From the NCBI RefSeq assembly GCF_008065375.1, contig NZ_VJYI01000036.1, positions 1-64,000 on the forward strand: a stretch of 64,000 bases of DNA, read 5' to 3'. Source of the stretch: Nonomuraea sp. SYSU D8015 (lineage in GTDB: Bacteria > Actinomycetota > Actinomycetes > Streptosporangiales > Streptosporangiaceae). The position numbers and the translations under genes were made by a program. Positions 9,536 through 17,201 of the stretch are shown here, piece by piece (the stretch's first letter is position 1; each line of letters opens with the position of its first letter). The notes beneath the pieces are model-generated. The model did no database searches and was not told where the DNA came from. It was given only the letters and a program-made list of their open reading frames with translations.

Positions 9536-9539
9536 CCGC

Positions 9540-9923
9540 TCAGCCCTGTGACTCCCGCTCGGCCTCGTTCCGGCACACGCAGAACTCGTTGCCCTCGGGA
9601 TCGAGCATCGTCACCCAGCCGCTGCCGTCGGGCTGGCGCAGATCGGCGTGAACGGTCGCGCCAAGCCCGATCAGCCGCTCCACTTCCTCGTCCCTCGTCC
9701 GGCCCTCCGTCGCCATGACGTCGAGGTGCACCCGGTTCTTCACGGTCTTACCCTCGGGCACGCGCTGGAACAGCAGAAACGGGTCCTGCCCGGTCCGCAC
9801 CATGACGTCGTCGTCGCCCGGTTTGTCCCCCTCTCCCAGGGGCAGCCCCGTGGCCTTGCTCCACCAGCTGGCGATCTCGTACGGATTTTCGGCGTCGATC
9901 GTGACAGCCTGGATCTCGATCAT
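9540..9923 (-). CDS. VOC (glyoxalase/dioxygenase fold) protein
   Basis: A 127-residue vicinal-oxygen-chelate fold protein of the glyoxalase-like subgroup. The paired beta-alpha-beta-beta-beta modules are recognisable by AENPYEIASWW at the start, VHLDVMA in the middle and MLDPEGNEFCV at the end. Such short actinobacterial VOC proteins are mostly uncharacterised; some bind drugs or metals. It lies 32 bp downstream of the methyltransferase gene on the same strand and may be cotranscribed. Confidence 0.8.
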   Translation of the reverse strand: MIEIQAVTIDAENPYEIASWWSKATGLPLGEGDKPGDDDVMVRTGQDPFLLFQRVPEGKTVKNRVHLDVMATEGRTRDEEVERLIGLGATVHADLRQPDGSGWVTMLDPEGNEFCVCRNEAERESQG

Positions 9924-9955
9924 GGGACCACACAACCGCGACACCGCCAAAGCCG

Positions 9956-10765
9956 TCAAGCCGGTTTTTTGTCCCACCAAACCGTGACCCACCGGTCGCG
10001 CGGCACCGGCCACATGCCGAGCTCCACCACCGTCTCGGCCACCTCCTCCGCCCTGGACGGATCCAGGCAGACCCGCCGGCACGCGCTGGCCGCCAACTCC
10101 TCCAGCGACGTGAAACGTTCCAGAGGGGCTTCCCTCTCCTCCACCTGCACCGCGAAGCCCAGCGCCGCCGCCAGCGCCACGCAGTCCTCGGCGATCGGCC
10201 GCACCGGCCGGCCCACCCCGTGGAAGTGCTGCCAGAGCGGCGTCATCCAGCTCATGGGATGGCGGTGCGGCAACTCCAGCACCACCCGCCCGCGCGTGTG
10301 ACCGTCGAGCGCCCGCAGGAAGTCGGCCAGATCAGGGACGTTGTAGACCACGTGCGCGGAGATGGACACGTCGGCCACCGGCGCCTGGTCCGCCACGTCC
10401 GGCCAGCGCCCCTCGAAGGTCGTGACCGGCACCCCGAGCTTGTCCGCCCTGAGCGTGAGCCCCTCCAGCATGGCGCCCGAGGTGTCCACCGCGTAAAGGT
10501 GGCCGATGCGATCCCGCAGCGGCAGGGAGGAGGCTCCGGGCCCCGAGCCCACGTCGAGGACCGTGCCCTTGTCGGGCAGCGCCTCGGCCAGGCGGATCAT
10601 GGTGGGCCCGTCGTCCGGCTCGGCCAGCGCCCGGTCGGTGCGGGTGCCGAACCGCTCCGGCGAGTGGCTCCACGGATCCTCCTGCGCTTGGGCCAGGATT
10701 TTCTCCGGTATCGCCCAGGATTCCAGTCGCTCTCGCCATCGGGCGGCGAGTTCTTCGGCGTCCAT
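9956..10765 (-). CDS. Class I SAM-dependent methyltransferase
   Basis: A methyltransferase of 269 residues with the SAM-binding motif VLDVGSGPGASSLPL, acidic loop YAVDTSG and a later ELPHRHPMSWMTPLW segment. The acceptor is unknown. The start is uncertain: I used the ATG at 10765 giving MDAEELAARW, but in-frame ATGs at 10777 and 10786 are also possible and none has a clear ribosome-binding site. It is divergent from fadE5, and the palindrome cluster at 10792-10829 lies in the shared upstream region. Confidence 0.8.
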   Translation of the reverse strand: MDAEELAARWRERLESWAIPEKILAQAQEDPWSHSPERFGTRTDRALAEPDDGPTMIRLAEALPDKGTVLDVGSGPGASSLPLRDRIGHLYAVDTSGAMLEGLTLRADKLGVPVTTFEGRWPDVADQAPVADVSISAHVVYNVPDLADFLRALDGHTRGRVVLELPHRHPMSWMTPLWQHFHGVGRPVRPIAEDCVALAAALGFAVQVEEREAPLERFTSLEELAASACRRVCLDPSRAEEVAETVVELGMWPVPRDRWVTVWWDKKPA

Positions 10766-10811
10766 GGAGACGAGCATGCCATGCATGCCGAGGGTTACCC
10801 ACGGGTAGTAT

Positions 10812-10840
10812 TTCAGAGTAAGGTTACTCGCCAGTACATA
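10812..10840 (+). promoter_or_regulatory. fadE5 promoter with palindromic operator
   Basis: TTCAGA (10812-10817) and TACATA (10835-10840) are spaced 17 bp and fit a sigma-70-type promoter. Lying across the -35 and spacer is the inverted repeat GAGTAAGGTTACTC (10816-10829). A second palindrome, GGGTTACCC, sits at 10792-10800. A TetR- or GntR-type fatty-acid regulator would be expected for an acyl-CoA dehydrogenase, but no such gene adjoins. Confidence 0.45.
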
Positions 10841-10868
10841 AGCCCTCGGTTCAAGGAGATCGACACCC

Positions 10869-12674
10869 ATGGGCCACTACAAGAGCAACGTACGTGACCT
10901 GGAGTTCAACCTCTTCGAGGTCTTCGGGCGACGCGAGATCCTCGGCACGGGGCCCTTTGCTGAAGTGGACGAGGATGTGGCCCGCAGCATCCTCGAGGAG
11001 GTCAACAGGCTGGCCACCGGGGTCCTGGCGGATTCTTTCGAGGAAGGCGACCGGCATCCACCGGTCTTCGACCCCGCGACCGGCTCCGTGAAGCTCCCCG
11101 AGGGCTTCAAGAAGTCGTACAAAGCGCTGGCCGAGGGCGGATGGACGCATCTCGACCTGCCGGCCGAGCTGGGCGGCCCCGGCATCCCGCGGAGCCTGGC
11201 CTGGGCGGCGGCCGAGATGGTGCTGGGCGCGAACCCGGCGCTGTACATGTACGGCGCGGGCCCGAACTTCGCCTACACCCTGTGGAAGCTGGGCACCCCG
11301 GAGCAGAAGCGCTTCGCCGAGCTGGCCATGGAGCGCGACTGGGGCGCCACGATGGTGCTCACCGAGCCGGACGCGGGCTCCGACGTCGGCGCCGGGCGGG
11401 CCAAGGCGACGCGGCAGCCCGACGGCAGCTGGCACATCGAGGGCGTCAAGCGCTTCATCACCAGCGCCGAGCAGGACATGACGGAGAACATCTTCCACCT
11501 GGTGCTGGCCCGCCCCGAGGGCCACGGCCCCGGCACCAAGGGCCTGTCGATGTTCCTGGTGCCGAAGTACCACGTGGACCTGGAGACCGGCGAGCTCGGC
11601 GAGCGCAACGGCGTCTACGTCACCAACGTCGAGAAGAAGATGGGCCTGAAGGTCTCCACGACCTGCGAGCTCACGTTCGGCGACAAGCACCCGGCGGTCG
11701 GCTGGCTGGTCGGCGAGGTGCACGAGGGCATCAAGCAGATGTTCATGGTGATCGAGCACGCCCGCATGATGGTCGGCACCAAGGCCATCGCCACGCTCTC
11801 CACCGGCTACCTCAACGCCCTCGAGTACGCCAAGAACCGGGTCCAGGGCGCGGACATGACGCGGATGACGGACAAGACCGCCCCGCGCGTGACCATCACC
11901 CACCACCCGGACGTGCGGCGCGAGCTCATGTTGCAGAAGGCGTACGCGGAGGGCATGCGGGCGCTGGTGCTCTACACGGCCACGTTCCAGGACGCGATCC
12001 TGATCGACCCGGACGACCGGCACGCGGACGAGATGAACGACCTCCTGCTGCCGATCGTCAAGGGCGTCGGCTCGGAGCGGTCGTACGAGCTGCTCTCCCG
12101 CTCGCTGCAGACCCTGGGCGGCTCCGGCTACCTGCAGGACTACCCGATCGAGCAGTACATCAGGGACGCCAAGATCGACTCCCTGTACGAGGGCACGACG
12201 GCGATCCAGGGTCTCGACCTGTTCTTCAGGAAGATCCTGCGCAACCAGGGCTCGGCGCTCGGCTCGCTCCTGACCGAGATCAACGAGTTCGCCGGTTCCG
12301 AGGCGGGCAACGGCCGGCTCAAGGAGGAGCGCAAGCTGCTCGCCGAGGCCGCCGCCGAGGTCAAGGCCATGGGCGACACCATGGCGGGCTGGGCGCTCGG
12401 CTCGCTGGAGAAGCCGCAGGAGGTCTACAAGGTCGGGCTCAACAGCACCAGGTTCCTCCTGGCGCTGGGTGACCTGGTGATCGGCTGGCTGCTGCTGCGC
12501 CAGGCCGAGGTGGCGCTGTCCAAGCTCGGTGCGAGCGAGGACCCGTTCTACCTGGGCAAGGTCGCCGCGGCCGGGTTCTTCGCCAAGACCGTGCTGCCCC
12601 GGCTGGCCGCCGAGCGGCGCGTCGTGGCCTCCACCGGCCAGGAGCTCATGGAGCTCCCCGAGGAGGCCTTCTAG
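10869..12674 (+). CDS. fadE5: Acyl-CoA dehydrogenase, FadE5 type
   Basis: A 601-residue flavin acyl-CoA dehydrogenase that introduces the first double bond in fatty acyl-CoA beta-oxidation. It follows mycobacterial FadE5 closely across its length: the MGHYKSNVRDLEFNLFEV start, VLTEPDAGSDVGAGR, KMGLKVSTTCEL, TDKTAPRVTITHHPDVRR and LQTLGGSGYLQDYPIEQYI are near-verbatim family signatures. The likely catalytic glutamate is in SLYEGTTAIQ. The long C-terminal extension is typical of the FadE5/AcadVL-like branch. AAGGAG ten bases before the ATG fixes the start. It stands alone and is closed by a strong terminator. Confidence 0.93.
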   Translation: MGHYKSNVRDLEFNLFEVFGRREILGTGPFAEVDEDVARSILEEVNRLATGVLADSFEEGDRHPPVFDPATGSVKLPEGFKKSYKALAEGGWTHLDLPAELGGPGIPRSLAWAAAEMVLGANPALYMYGAGPNFAYTLWKLGTPEQKRFAELAMERDWGATMVLTEPDAGSDVGAGRAKATRQPDGSWHIEGVKRFITSAEQDMTENIFHLVLARPEGHGPGTKGLSMFLVPKYHVDLETGELGERNGVYVTNVEKKMGLKVSTTCELTFGDKHPAVGWLVGEVHEGIKQMFMVIEHARMMVGTKAIATLSTGYLNALEYAKNRVQGADMTRMTDKTAPRVTITHHPDVRRELMLQKAYAEGMRALVLYTATFQDAILIDPDDRHADEMNDLLLPIVKGVGSERSYELLSRSLQTLGGSGYLQDYPIEQYIRDAKIDSLYEGTTAIQGLDLFFRKILRNQGSALGSLLTEINEFAGSEAGNGRLKEERKLLAEAAAEVKAMGDTMAGWALGSLEKPQEVYKVGLNSTRFLLALGDLVIGWLLLRQAEVALSKLGASEDPFYLGKVAAAGFFAKTVLPRLAAERRVVASTGQELMELPEEAF

Positions 12675-12684
12675 ACCCCGCCAC

Positions 12685-12720
12685 CCCCGGCAGAGCGCCC
12701 GCGCAGGCGCTCTGCCGGGG
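12685..12720 (+). terminator. fadE5 terminator hairpin
   Basis: A perfect 15-bp stem, CCCCGGCAGAGCGCC paired with its complement, around a six-base loop, starts ten bases after the fadE5 stop. There is no T-tract, as is usual for high-GC actinobacterial terminators. It sits just before the start of the next gene. Confidence 0.8.
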
Positions 12721-12739
12721 AACGGAGTACCTTCGCGGC

Positions 12740-13666
12740 ATGAGCTCCTCCGCACACGACCACCCCCTGCCGCCGCCGCGGGTCGAAGAGGTCTCCGACG
12801 GCGTCTACGCCTACGTCCAGCCCGACGGGAGCTGGTGGATCAACAACACCGGATTCCTGGCCGGGCGGCGCGGCGTGATCTGCGTCGACGCCTGCTCCAC
12901 CGAGCGCCGCACGCGGCAGTTCCGCGAGGCCGTCGCCAAGGTCAGCGACCGGCCGATCACCACGCTGATCAACACCCACCACCACGGCGACCACACCTTC
13001 GGCAACTGGCTGTTCCCCGAGGCCACGATCGTGGGGCACGAGGGCGTGCGGGAGCGGATCCTGGCCGAGGGCGTCCCGGCCTACCTTCCCGCGTGGTCGC
13101 CCGAGGTGGAATGGGGCAGGATGGAGCCGACGCCGCCGTTCCTGACCTTCACCGACCGGATCACCGTGTACTCCGACGACCTTCGGTGCGAGGTCAGGCA
13201 CGTCGGGCTCGCCGCGCACACGACCAACGACTCCTACGTGTGGATCCCCGAGCGGCGACTGCTGTTCTCCGGTGATCTCGTCTTCAACGGCGGCACGCCC
13301 TTCGTGCTGATGGGCTCGGTCACGGGCGCGATCGACGCGCTCGCGCAGCTCAGGGAGCTGGGCGCGGAGACCATTGTGCCGGGGCACGGCGAGGTGTGCG
13401 GCCCCGAGGTGTTCGACCGGGTCGAGGGCTACCTGAGGTTCGTGCGGGAGACCGCCGTGCGCGCTCGCGAGGCGGGGCTGTCGCCGCTGGACGCGGCCAG
13501 GGAGACCGACCTGGGCGAGTGGGGCGGGCTGCTGGACTCCGAGCGGATCGTGGGAAACCTGCACCGCGCCTACGCCGACCTCGACGGGCAGGCCGTCGAT
13601 CTGGCGGCGGCCGTGCTCGACATGATCACCTACAACGGCGGACGGCCCTTGTCCTGTCTGGCCTGA
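12740..13666 (+). CDS. MBL-fold metallo-hydrolase
   Basis: A 308-residue metallo-beta-lactamase-fold enzyme. The metal motif is His80, His82, Asp84 and His85 in NTHHHGDHTFGN; further ligands are likely in SGDLVFNGG (Asp) and VPGHGEV (His). The arrangement matches glyoxalase II-like and quinohaemoprotein-associated hydrolases that bind two zinc or iron ions in the cytosol. The substrate is not evident. No signal peptide is present, so an extracellular beta-lactamase role is unlikely. Confidence 0.85.
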   Translation: MSSSAHDHPLPPPRVEEVSDGVYAYVQPDGSWWINNTGFLAGRRGVICVDACSTERRTRQFREAVAKVSDRPITTLINTHHHGDHTFGNWLFPEATIVGHEGVRERILAEGVPAYLPAWSPEVEWGRMEPTPPFLTFTDRITVYSDDLRCEVRHVGLAAHTTNDSYVWIPERRLLFSGDLVFNGGTPFVLMGSVTGAIDALAQLRELGAETIVPGHGEVCGPEVFDRVEGYLRFVRETAVRAREAGLSPLDAARETDLGEWGGLLDSERIVGNLHRAYADLDGQAVDLAAAVLDMITYNGGRPLSCLA

Positions 13667-13730
13667 GGGGTGTGATCGCCGTTACGCGGGTATGACGGTC
13701 GGCGTACTCGCCTTTTGCCTGGAGGTCGTC

Positions 13731-13955
13731 ATGGGTGTCGGGATCAGCATCTTCTTCCTCACGCTCGGCGCCATCCTGAAGTTCGCGATCGACCCTAAAG
13801 TGTTCGGCGAGGCGGTCCGCATGGACGTCATCGGCGTCATCTTCATGATCGTGGGCGGCGTGGGCGTGGTGCTGAGCATCGTGCTGGCCCCGAAGCGGGG
13901 CCGCACCTCCGACGACCGGCTGATGCACCGGGAGAACAACCCGCCGGAGATCTAG
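13731..13955 (+). CDS. Two-helix membrane protein, DUF6458-like
   Basis: A 74-residue protein with two hydrophobic helices (MGVGISIFFLTLGAILKFAI and a VIGVIFMIVGGVGVVLSIVL-like second helix) and a charged tail ending in HRENNPPEI. This two-helix pattern with a Leu-x-x-Gly-Ala first helix is common in actinobacterial DUF6458 proteins of unknown function. The start follows GGAGG by five bases; the open frame extends 39 bases further upstream without a better signal. Its stop overlaps the convergent Dabb gene by four bases. Confidence 0.75.
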   Translation: MGVGISIFFLTLGAILKFAIDPKVFGEAVRMDVIGVIFMIVGGVGVVLSIVLAPKRGRTSDDRLMHRENNPPEI

Positions 13956-14245
13956 ACGCTGAGCTGCGCGGCCGCCCGCGAGGCCAGGATGGGCTTGATG
14001 TGCTGGGCGATCACGGCCTGGTGCTGCGGATGGTCGCGGTAGACGAGGTAGTCGTCGACGCTGTCGAAGTCGGCCACCACCGCGTAGTCGTGGTTGCCCT
14101 GGTTGATGCCCGCGTCGGCGCCCACGGTGTAGGAGCGCAGCTGCGGGATGACGCCGGGCAGCTTGCGAAGCTCGGCCGTCACCGCGGCCTTCTGCTCGTC
14201 GGTGGCGTCGTCGGTCCACGTGAACAGCACGATGTGGCGAATCAT
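13952..14245 (-). CDS. Dabb (stress-responsive A/B barrel) protein
   Basis: A 97-residue ferredoxin-like alpha/beta barrel protein of the Dabb family, recognised from MIRHIVLFTW at the start and DFDSVDDYLVYRDHPQHQ in the second half. Family members form dimeric barrels; some are polyketide or olivetolic acid cyclases, most are uncharacterised. Its upstream region is shared with the Nudix regulator, whose operator-like repeats lie 40-67 bp away, so the two may be coregulated. Confidence 0.85.
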   Translation of the reverse strand: MIRHIVLFTWTDDATDEQKAAVTAELRKLPGVIPQLRSYTVGADAGINQGNHDYAVVADFDSVDDYLVYRDHPQHQAVIAQHIKPILASRAAAQLSV

Positions 14246-14284
14246 GGGGAAACCCTATCGACATTCCTTCATCGCCAGAGTTAT

Positions 14285-14312
14285 TCTCAGATTGAGATTG
14301 ACTCAGAGTGAG
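14285..14312. promoter_or_regulatory. Tandem palindromic operator-like repeats before the Nudix gene
   Basis: Two similar 11-bp inverted repeats, CTCAGATTGAG (14286-14296) and CTCAGAGTGAG (14302-14312), lie 16 bp apart in the short divergent space between the Dabb gene and the Nudix gene. The first extends to TCTCA/TGAGA (14285-14297). The second abuts the AAGGA ribosome-binding site. Position and symmetry suggest autoregulation by the NrtR-like protein, which is inference. Confidence 0.5.
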
Positions 14313-14326
14313 AAGGACGTGCTTCC

Positions 14327-15058
14327 GTGGAGGATTTCCTGGCCGAGTACAACCCGCGGCTCTACGCCCCGGTCGCGGTGACGGTCGACGTGGTGGCCCT
14401 GACCATCCGCGACCGGCGGCTGCACGTCCTCATCGTCGAGCGGGGCGTGGAGCCGTACGCGGGCGCGTGGGCGCTGCCCGGCGGGTTCATCAGGCCGGAC
14501 GAGGACCTGCCCGAGGCCGCCGTGCGCGAGCTGGCCGAGGAGACCGGCGTGGCCACCAGGCCGGCGCATCTGGAGCAGCTCGCCAGCTACGGCGGCCCGG
14601 GCCGGGACCCGCGGATGCGCGTGGTGTCGATCGCCTACCTCGCCTTCGCCCCCGACCTGCCTGATCCGCAGGCCGGCACCGACGCGGCCGCGGCCGTCTG
14701 GCACCCGGTGGACGACGTGCCAACGCTGGCCTTCGACCACGCCCGCATCCTGGCCGACGGGGTCGAGCGGGCCCGGTCGAAGCTGGAGTACACGCCGCTG
14801 GCCACGGCGTTCGCAGGGGAGCTGTTCACCATCTCCGACCTGCGGCTGATCTACGAGACCGTGTGGGGCACACCGCTGCACGCGGGCAACTTCCACCGCA
14901 AGGTCCTGTCCGTGCCGGGGTTCGTCGAGGGCACCGGCCAGACCACCGAGACGGGCGGCCCCAGGGGCGGGCCGCGCGCCAAGCTCTACCGCGCCGGCGA
15001 CGCCCGGCTGCTCCACCCCGCGCTGCTGCGACCGGCACGCGAGGACGAAATCCGATGA
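14327..15058 (+). CDS. Nudix hydrolase / NrtR-like transcriptional regulator
   Basis: A 243-residue two-domain protein. Residues 1-150 form a Nudix hydrolase fold with a complete Nudix box (Gly53, Glu59, Arg67, Glu68, Glu71, Glu72, Gly74). The C-terminal part, about 160-240, with FTISDLRLIYETVWG and FHRKVL, matches the winged helix of NrtR regulators, which sense ADP-ribose or NAD-related metabolites and repress NAD genes. Because the box is intact, it may also hydrolyse a nucleotide. GTG start with AAGGA nine bases before. It heads a tight cluster with a VWA gene and a PurA-like gene. Confidence 0.85.
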   Translation: MEDFLAEYNPRLYAPVAVTVDVVALTIRDRRLHVLIVERGVEPYAGAWALPGGFIRPDEDLPEAAVRELAEETGVATRPAHLEQLASYGGPGRDPRMRVVSIAYLAFAPDLPDPQAGTDAAAAVWHPVDDVPTLAFDHARILADGVERARSKLEYTPLATAFAGELFTISDLRLIYETVWGTPLHAGNFHRKVLSVPGFVEGTGQTTETGGPRGGPRAKLYRAGDARLLHPALLRPAREDEIR

Positions 15059-15074
15059 CGTGAGGGAGAAACCC

Positions 15075-15977
15075 ATGGGCAGCGGCATCTGGTCCGCGGA
15101 CGTCTACTTCTCGGCCGCCCACTACCGCGCGGCCTCCGGCCGCAGCGCCTTCGCCTACAGCGACGAGGGCGCCAGGACCACCCATCCCGACCTCGACCCG
15201 TACGGCGTCACGCGCGAGAGCCGCGACTCCGCCGAGCACCCCGACTCGCTGGCCGTCGCGGTCCTGTTCGACGTGACCGGCTCGATGGGGCGGGTGCCGC
15301 GCATCCTGCAGAGCAAGCTGCCCGACCTGCTCGGGCTGCTGCTGCGCAAGGGGTACGCGACCGACCCGCAGGTCATGTTCGGCGCGATCGGCGACGCCAC
15401 CTGCGACCGGGCGCCGCTGCAGGTCGGCCAGTTCGAGTCCGACAACCGCATGGACGACCAGCTCGGCTTGATCCTGCTGGAAGGCGGGGGCGGCGGGCAG
15501 ATGACCGAGTCGTACGAGCTGGCGATGTACTTCATGGCCAGGCACACCTCGATCGACTGCCTCGAGAAGCGCGGCAAGCGCGGCTACCTGTTCATCATCG
15601 GCGACGAGATGCCGTATCCCCGGCTCTCCGCGCGGGCGGCCCACGACGTCATCGGCGACCGCGTGCCCGGGCGGCTCCGGGTCGAGGACATCGTCGACGA
15701 GCTCGTGACGAAATACGACACCTACTTCATCGTGCCGCGCGGGGCGAGCCACGCCGGCGACCGCCAGGTGCTGAGCACGTGGAGGCGACTGCTCGGCCAG
15801 AACGTGCTGGAGCTCGACGACCTCGACGCCGTGTGCGAGACCATCGCGCTCACGGTCGGGCTCGGCGAGCACGCGATCGACCTGGACGAAGGGCTGGAGC
15901 ACCTGGTCGAGCTGGGCTCCAAGGCCGGCCGGTCGGTGCGCCGCGCGCTGGAACGGGGTCGCGGCCGGCATGAGTGA
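15075..15977 (+). CDS. VWA-domain protein of the Nudix/PurA-like module
   Basis: A 300-residue soluble protein with a von Willebrand factor A-like fold. The metal site is Asp66-x-Thr68-x-Ser70 in VLFDVTGSMG, a Thr variant of the usual DxSxS; GGGGGQMTESYELA and FIIGDEMPYPR are further core strands. The N-terminus begins GSGIWSADVYFSAAHYR, and no signal or membrane segment is present. VWA proteins usually scaffold or gate partner enzymes in a metal-dependent way. The start ATG follows GGGAG. It begins 16 bp after the Nudix gene, and its end overlaps the PurA-like start by eight bases. Confidence 0.8.
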   Translation: MGSGIWSADVYFSAAHYRAASGRSAFAYSDEGARTTHPDLDPYGVTRESRDSAEHPDSLAVAVLFDVTGSMGRVPRILQSKLPDLLGLLLRKGYATDPQVMFGAIGDATCDRAPLQVGQFESDNRMDDQLGLILLEGGGGGQMTESYELAMYFMARHTSIDCLEKRGKRGYLFIIGDEMPYPRLSARAAHDVIGDRVPGRLRVEDIVDELVTKYDTYFIVPRGASHAGDRQVLSTWRRLLGQNVLELDDLDAVCETIALTVGLGEHAIDLDEGLEHLVELGSKAGRSVRRALERGRGRHE

Positions 15978-17145
15978 GCACGTGATCGTCGTCGACCTCG
16001 GGTACGGCGACGCCGGCAAGGGCACCGTCGTGGACTGGCTGTGCGCCACGCGGGACGTGGAGGCGGTGGTGCGGTTCAACGGCGGCGCCCAGGCCGGGCA
16101 CAACGTGGTGCTCGCCGACGGGAGGCACCATACGTTCGCGCAGTTCGGGTCGGGGACCTTACGCGGGGTGCCGACGCATCTGTCGCGGTTCGTGGTGGTC
16201 GATCCGCTGGCGTTGGCGGCGGAGGCGGCGCATCTGGAGCGGCTGGGGGTGGCCGACCCCTTCTCGATGATCACCGTGGACCGGGACGCGTTGCTGGCGA
16301 CGCCGTACCACGTGGAGGCGGGGCGGCGGCGGGAGCTGGCGCGGGGTGACGCGCGGCACGGGTCCTGCGGGATGGGCGTCGGGGAGGTGATGGCGTACTG
16401 GCTGGAGCACGGGCCGGCGGCGCCGCGGGCGGGGGATCCGCCGCGTGTGCTGGCGCACAAGCTGCGGGTGCTGCGGGAGGCGCTGGGGGTACAGGGGCCG
16501 CCCGTGGAGGATTGCGTGGCCGCGTACCGGGCGTTCGCCGAGCGGGTGCGGCTCGTGGACGACTCCTTTGTGGATCGGCTGGTCTCATCGGGGCCCGTGG
16601 TGTTCGAAGGGGCTCAGGGGGTGCTGCTCGACGAGAACTGGGGGTTCGATCCGTACACGACGTGGAGCACGACCACGTTCGCCAACGCGGAGGAGCTGCT
16701 CGGCGGGGTGGGGGCGGTGCGGCTGGGGGTGCTGCGGACGTACACGACCCGGCACGGGCCGGGGCCGCTGGTGACCGAGGACCCGACGCTGGAGCCGCCC
16801 GAGCCGCACAACGTGACCGGGCCGTGGCAGGGGCCGTTCCGGTCGGGGCACTTCGACGCGGTCGCCCACCGGTACGCCTGCTCGGCGGCCGGCGGCGTGG
16901 ACCTCCTCGCGCTCACCCACCTCGACGTGCCGGTCTCGCGGATGTGTGTCTCCTACGATCCCCCGGTCCCCTTCGAGCGTGACATAGATCGAACCGCGCG
17001 GATGATGCGGGCGAAACCTGTTTTTGAAGAGCGTGTATCAGACTGGGTCGCCGCCGTCTCAGACGTCATGGGGGCGCCCGTGTGGATCGCATCGCACGGG
17101 CCTACCGCGGAGAGCAAGCGCGCTCTCGTGCCGGGCCCGCGGTGA
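15970..17145 (+). CDS. Divergent adenylosuccinate synthetase paralogue (PurA-like)
   Basis: A 391-residue protein with the PurA fold, shorter than the usual 427-432. Retained features: GDAGKG (13-18) with the catalytic Asp14, the catalytic His44 in GGAQAGHN, FEGAQGVLLD (212-221), YTTRHGPGP (258-266) and FDAVAHR. Changed features: the L-aspartate loop TGRxR reads Thr283-Gly-Pro-Trp-Gln with three extra residues, the TKLD guanine motif reads THLD, and the IMP-contacting TTGRG region reads SCGMG. It probably makes a GTP-driven condensation on a purine-like substrate, but perhaps not with aspartate. Codon 64 is a rare TTA. It overlaps the VWA gene and ends in a terminator. Confidence 0.85.
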   Translation: MSEHVIVVDLGYGDAGKGTVVDWLCATRDVEAVVRFNGGAQAGHNVVLADGRHHTFAQFGSGTLRGVPTHLSRFVVVDPLALAAEAAHLERLGVADPFSMITVDRDALLATPYHVEAGRRRELARGDARHGSCGMGVGEVMAYWLEHGPAAPRAGDPPRVLAHKLRVLREALGVQGPPVEDCVAAYRAFAERVRLVDDSFVDRLVSSGPVVFEGAQGVLLDENWGFDPYTTWSTTTFANAEELLGGVGAVRLGVLRTYTTRHGPGPLVTEDPTLEPPEPHNVTGPWQGPFRSGHFDAVAHRYACSAAGGVDLLALTHLDVPVSRMCVSYDPPVPFERDIDRTARMMRAKPVFEERVSDWVAAVSDVMGAPVWIASHGPTAESKRALVPGPR

Positions 17146-17179
17146 TCGCCGGGAGAGGGGTCCTCCCGGCGGTCACCGC
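17139..17179. terminator. Bidirectional terminator between PurA-like and E2 genes
   Basis: A near-perfect stem of about 17 bp (GCGGTGA.CGCCGGGAG against CTCCCGGCG.TCACCGC, one mismatch) with a seven-base loop. It includes the stop codon of the PurA-like gene and lies between two convergent genes, so it can serve both strands. Confidence 0.75.
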
Positions 17180-17201
17180 TTTCCTGGACAGCCCCTCTGC
17201 C

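Noticed and set aside
15970..17145. Phage-like PurZ (2-aminoadenine synthesis)
   Set aside because: The catalytic Asp that PurZ replaces is retained here, and no phage or modified-base gene adjoins.
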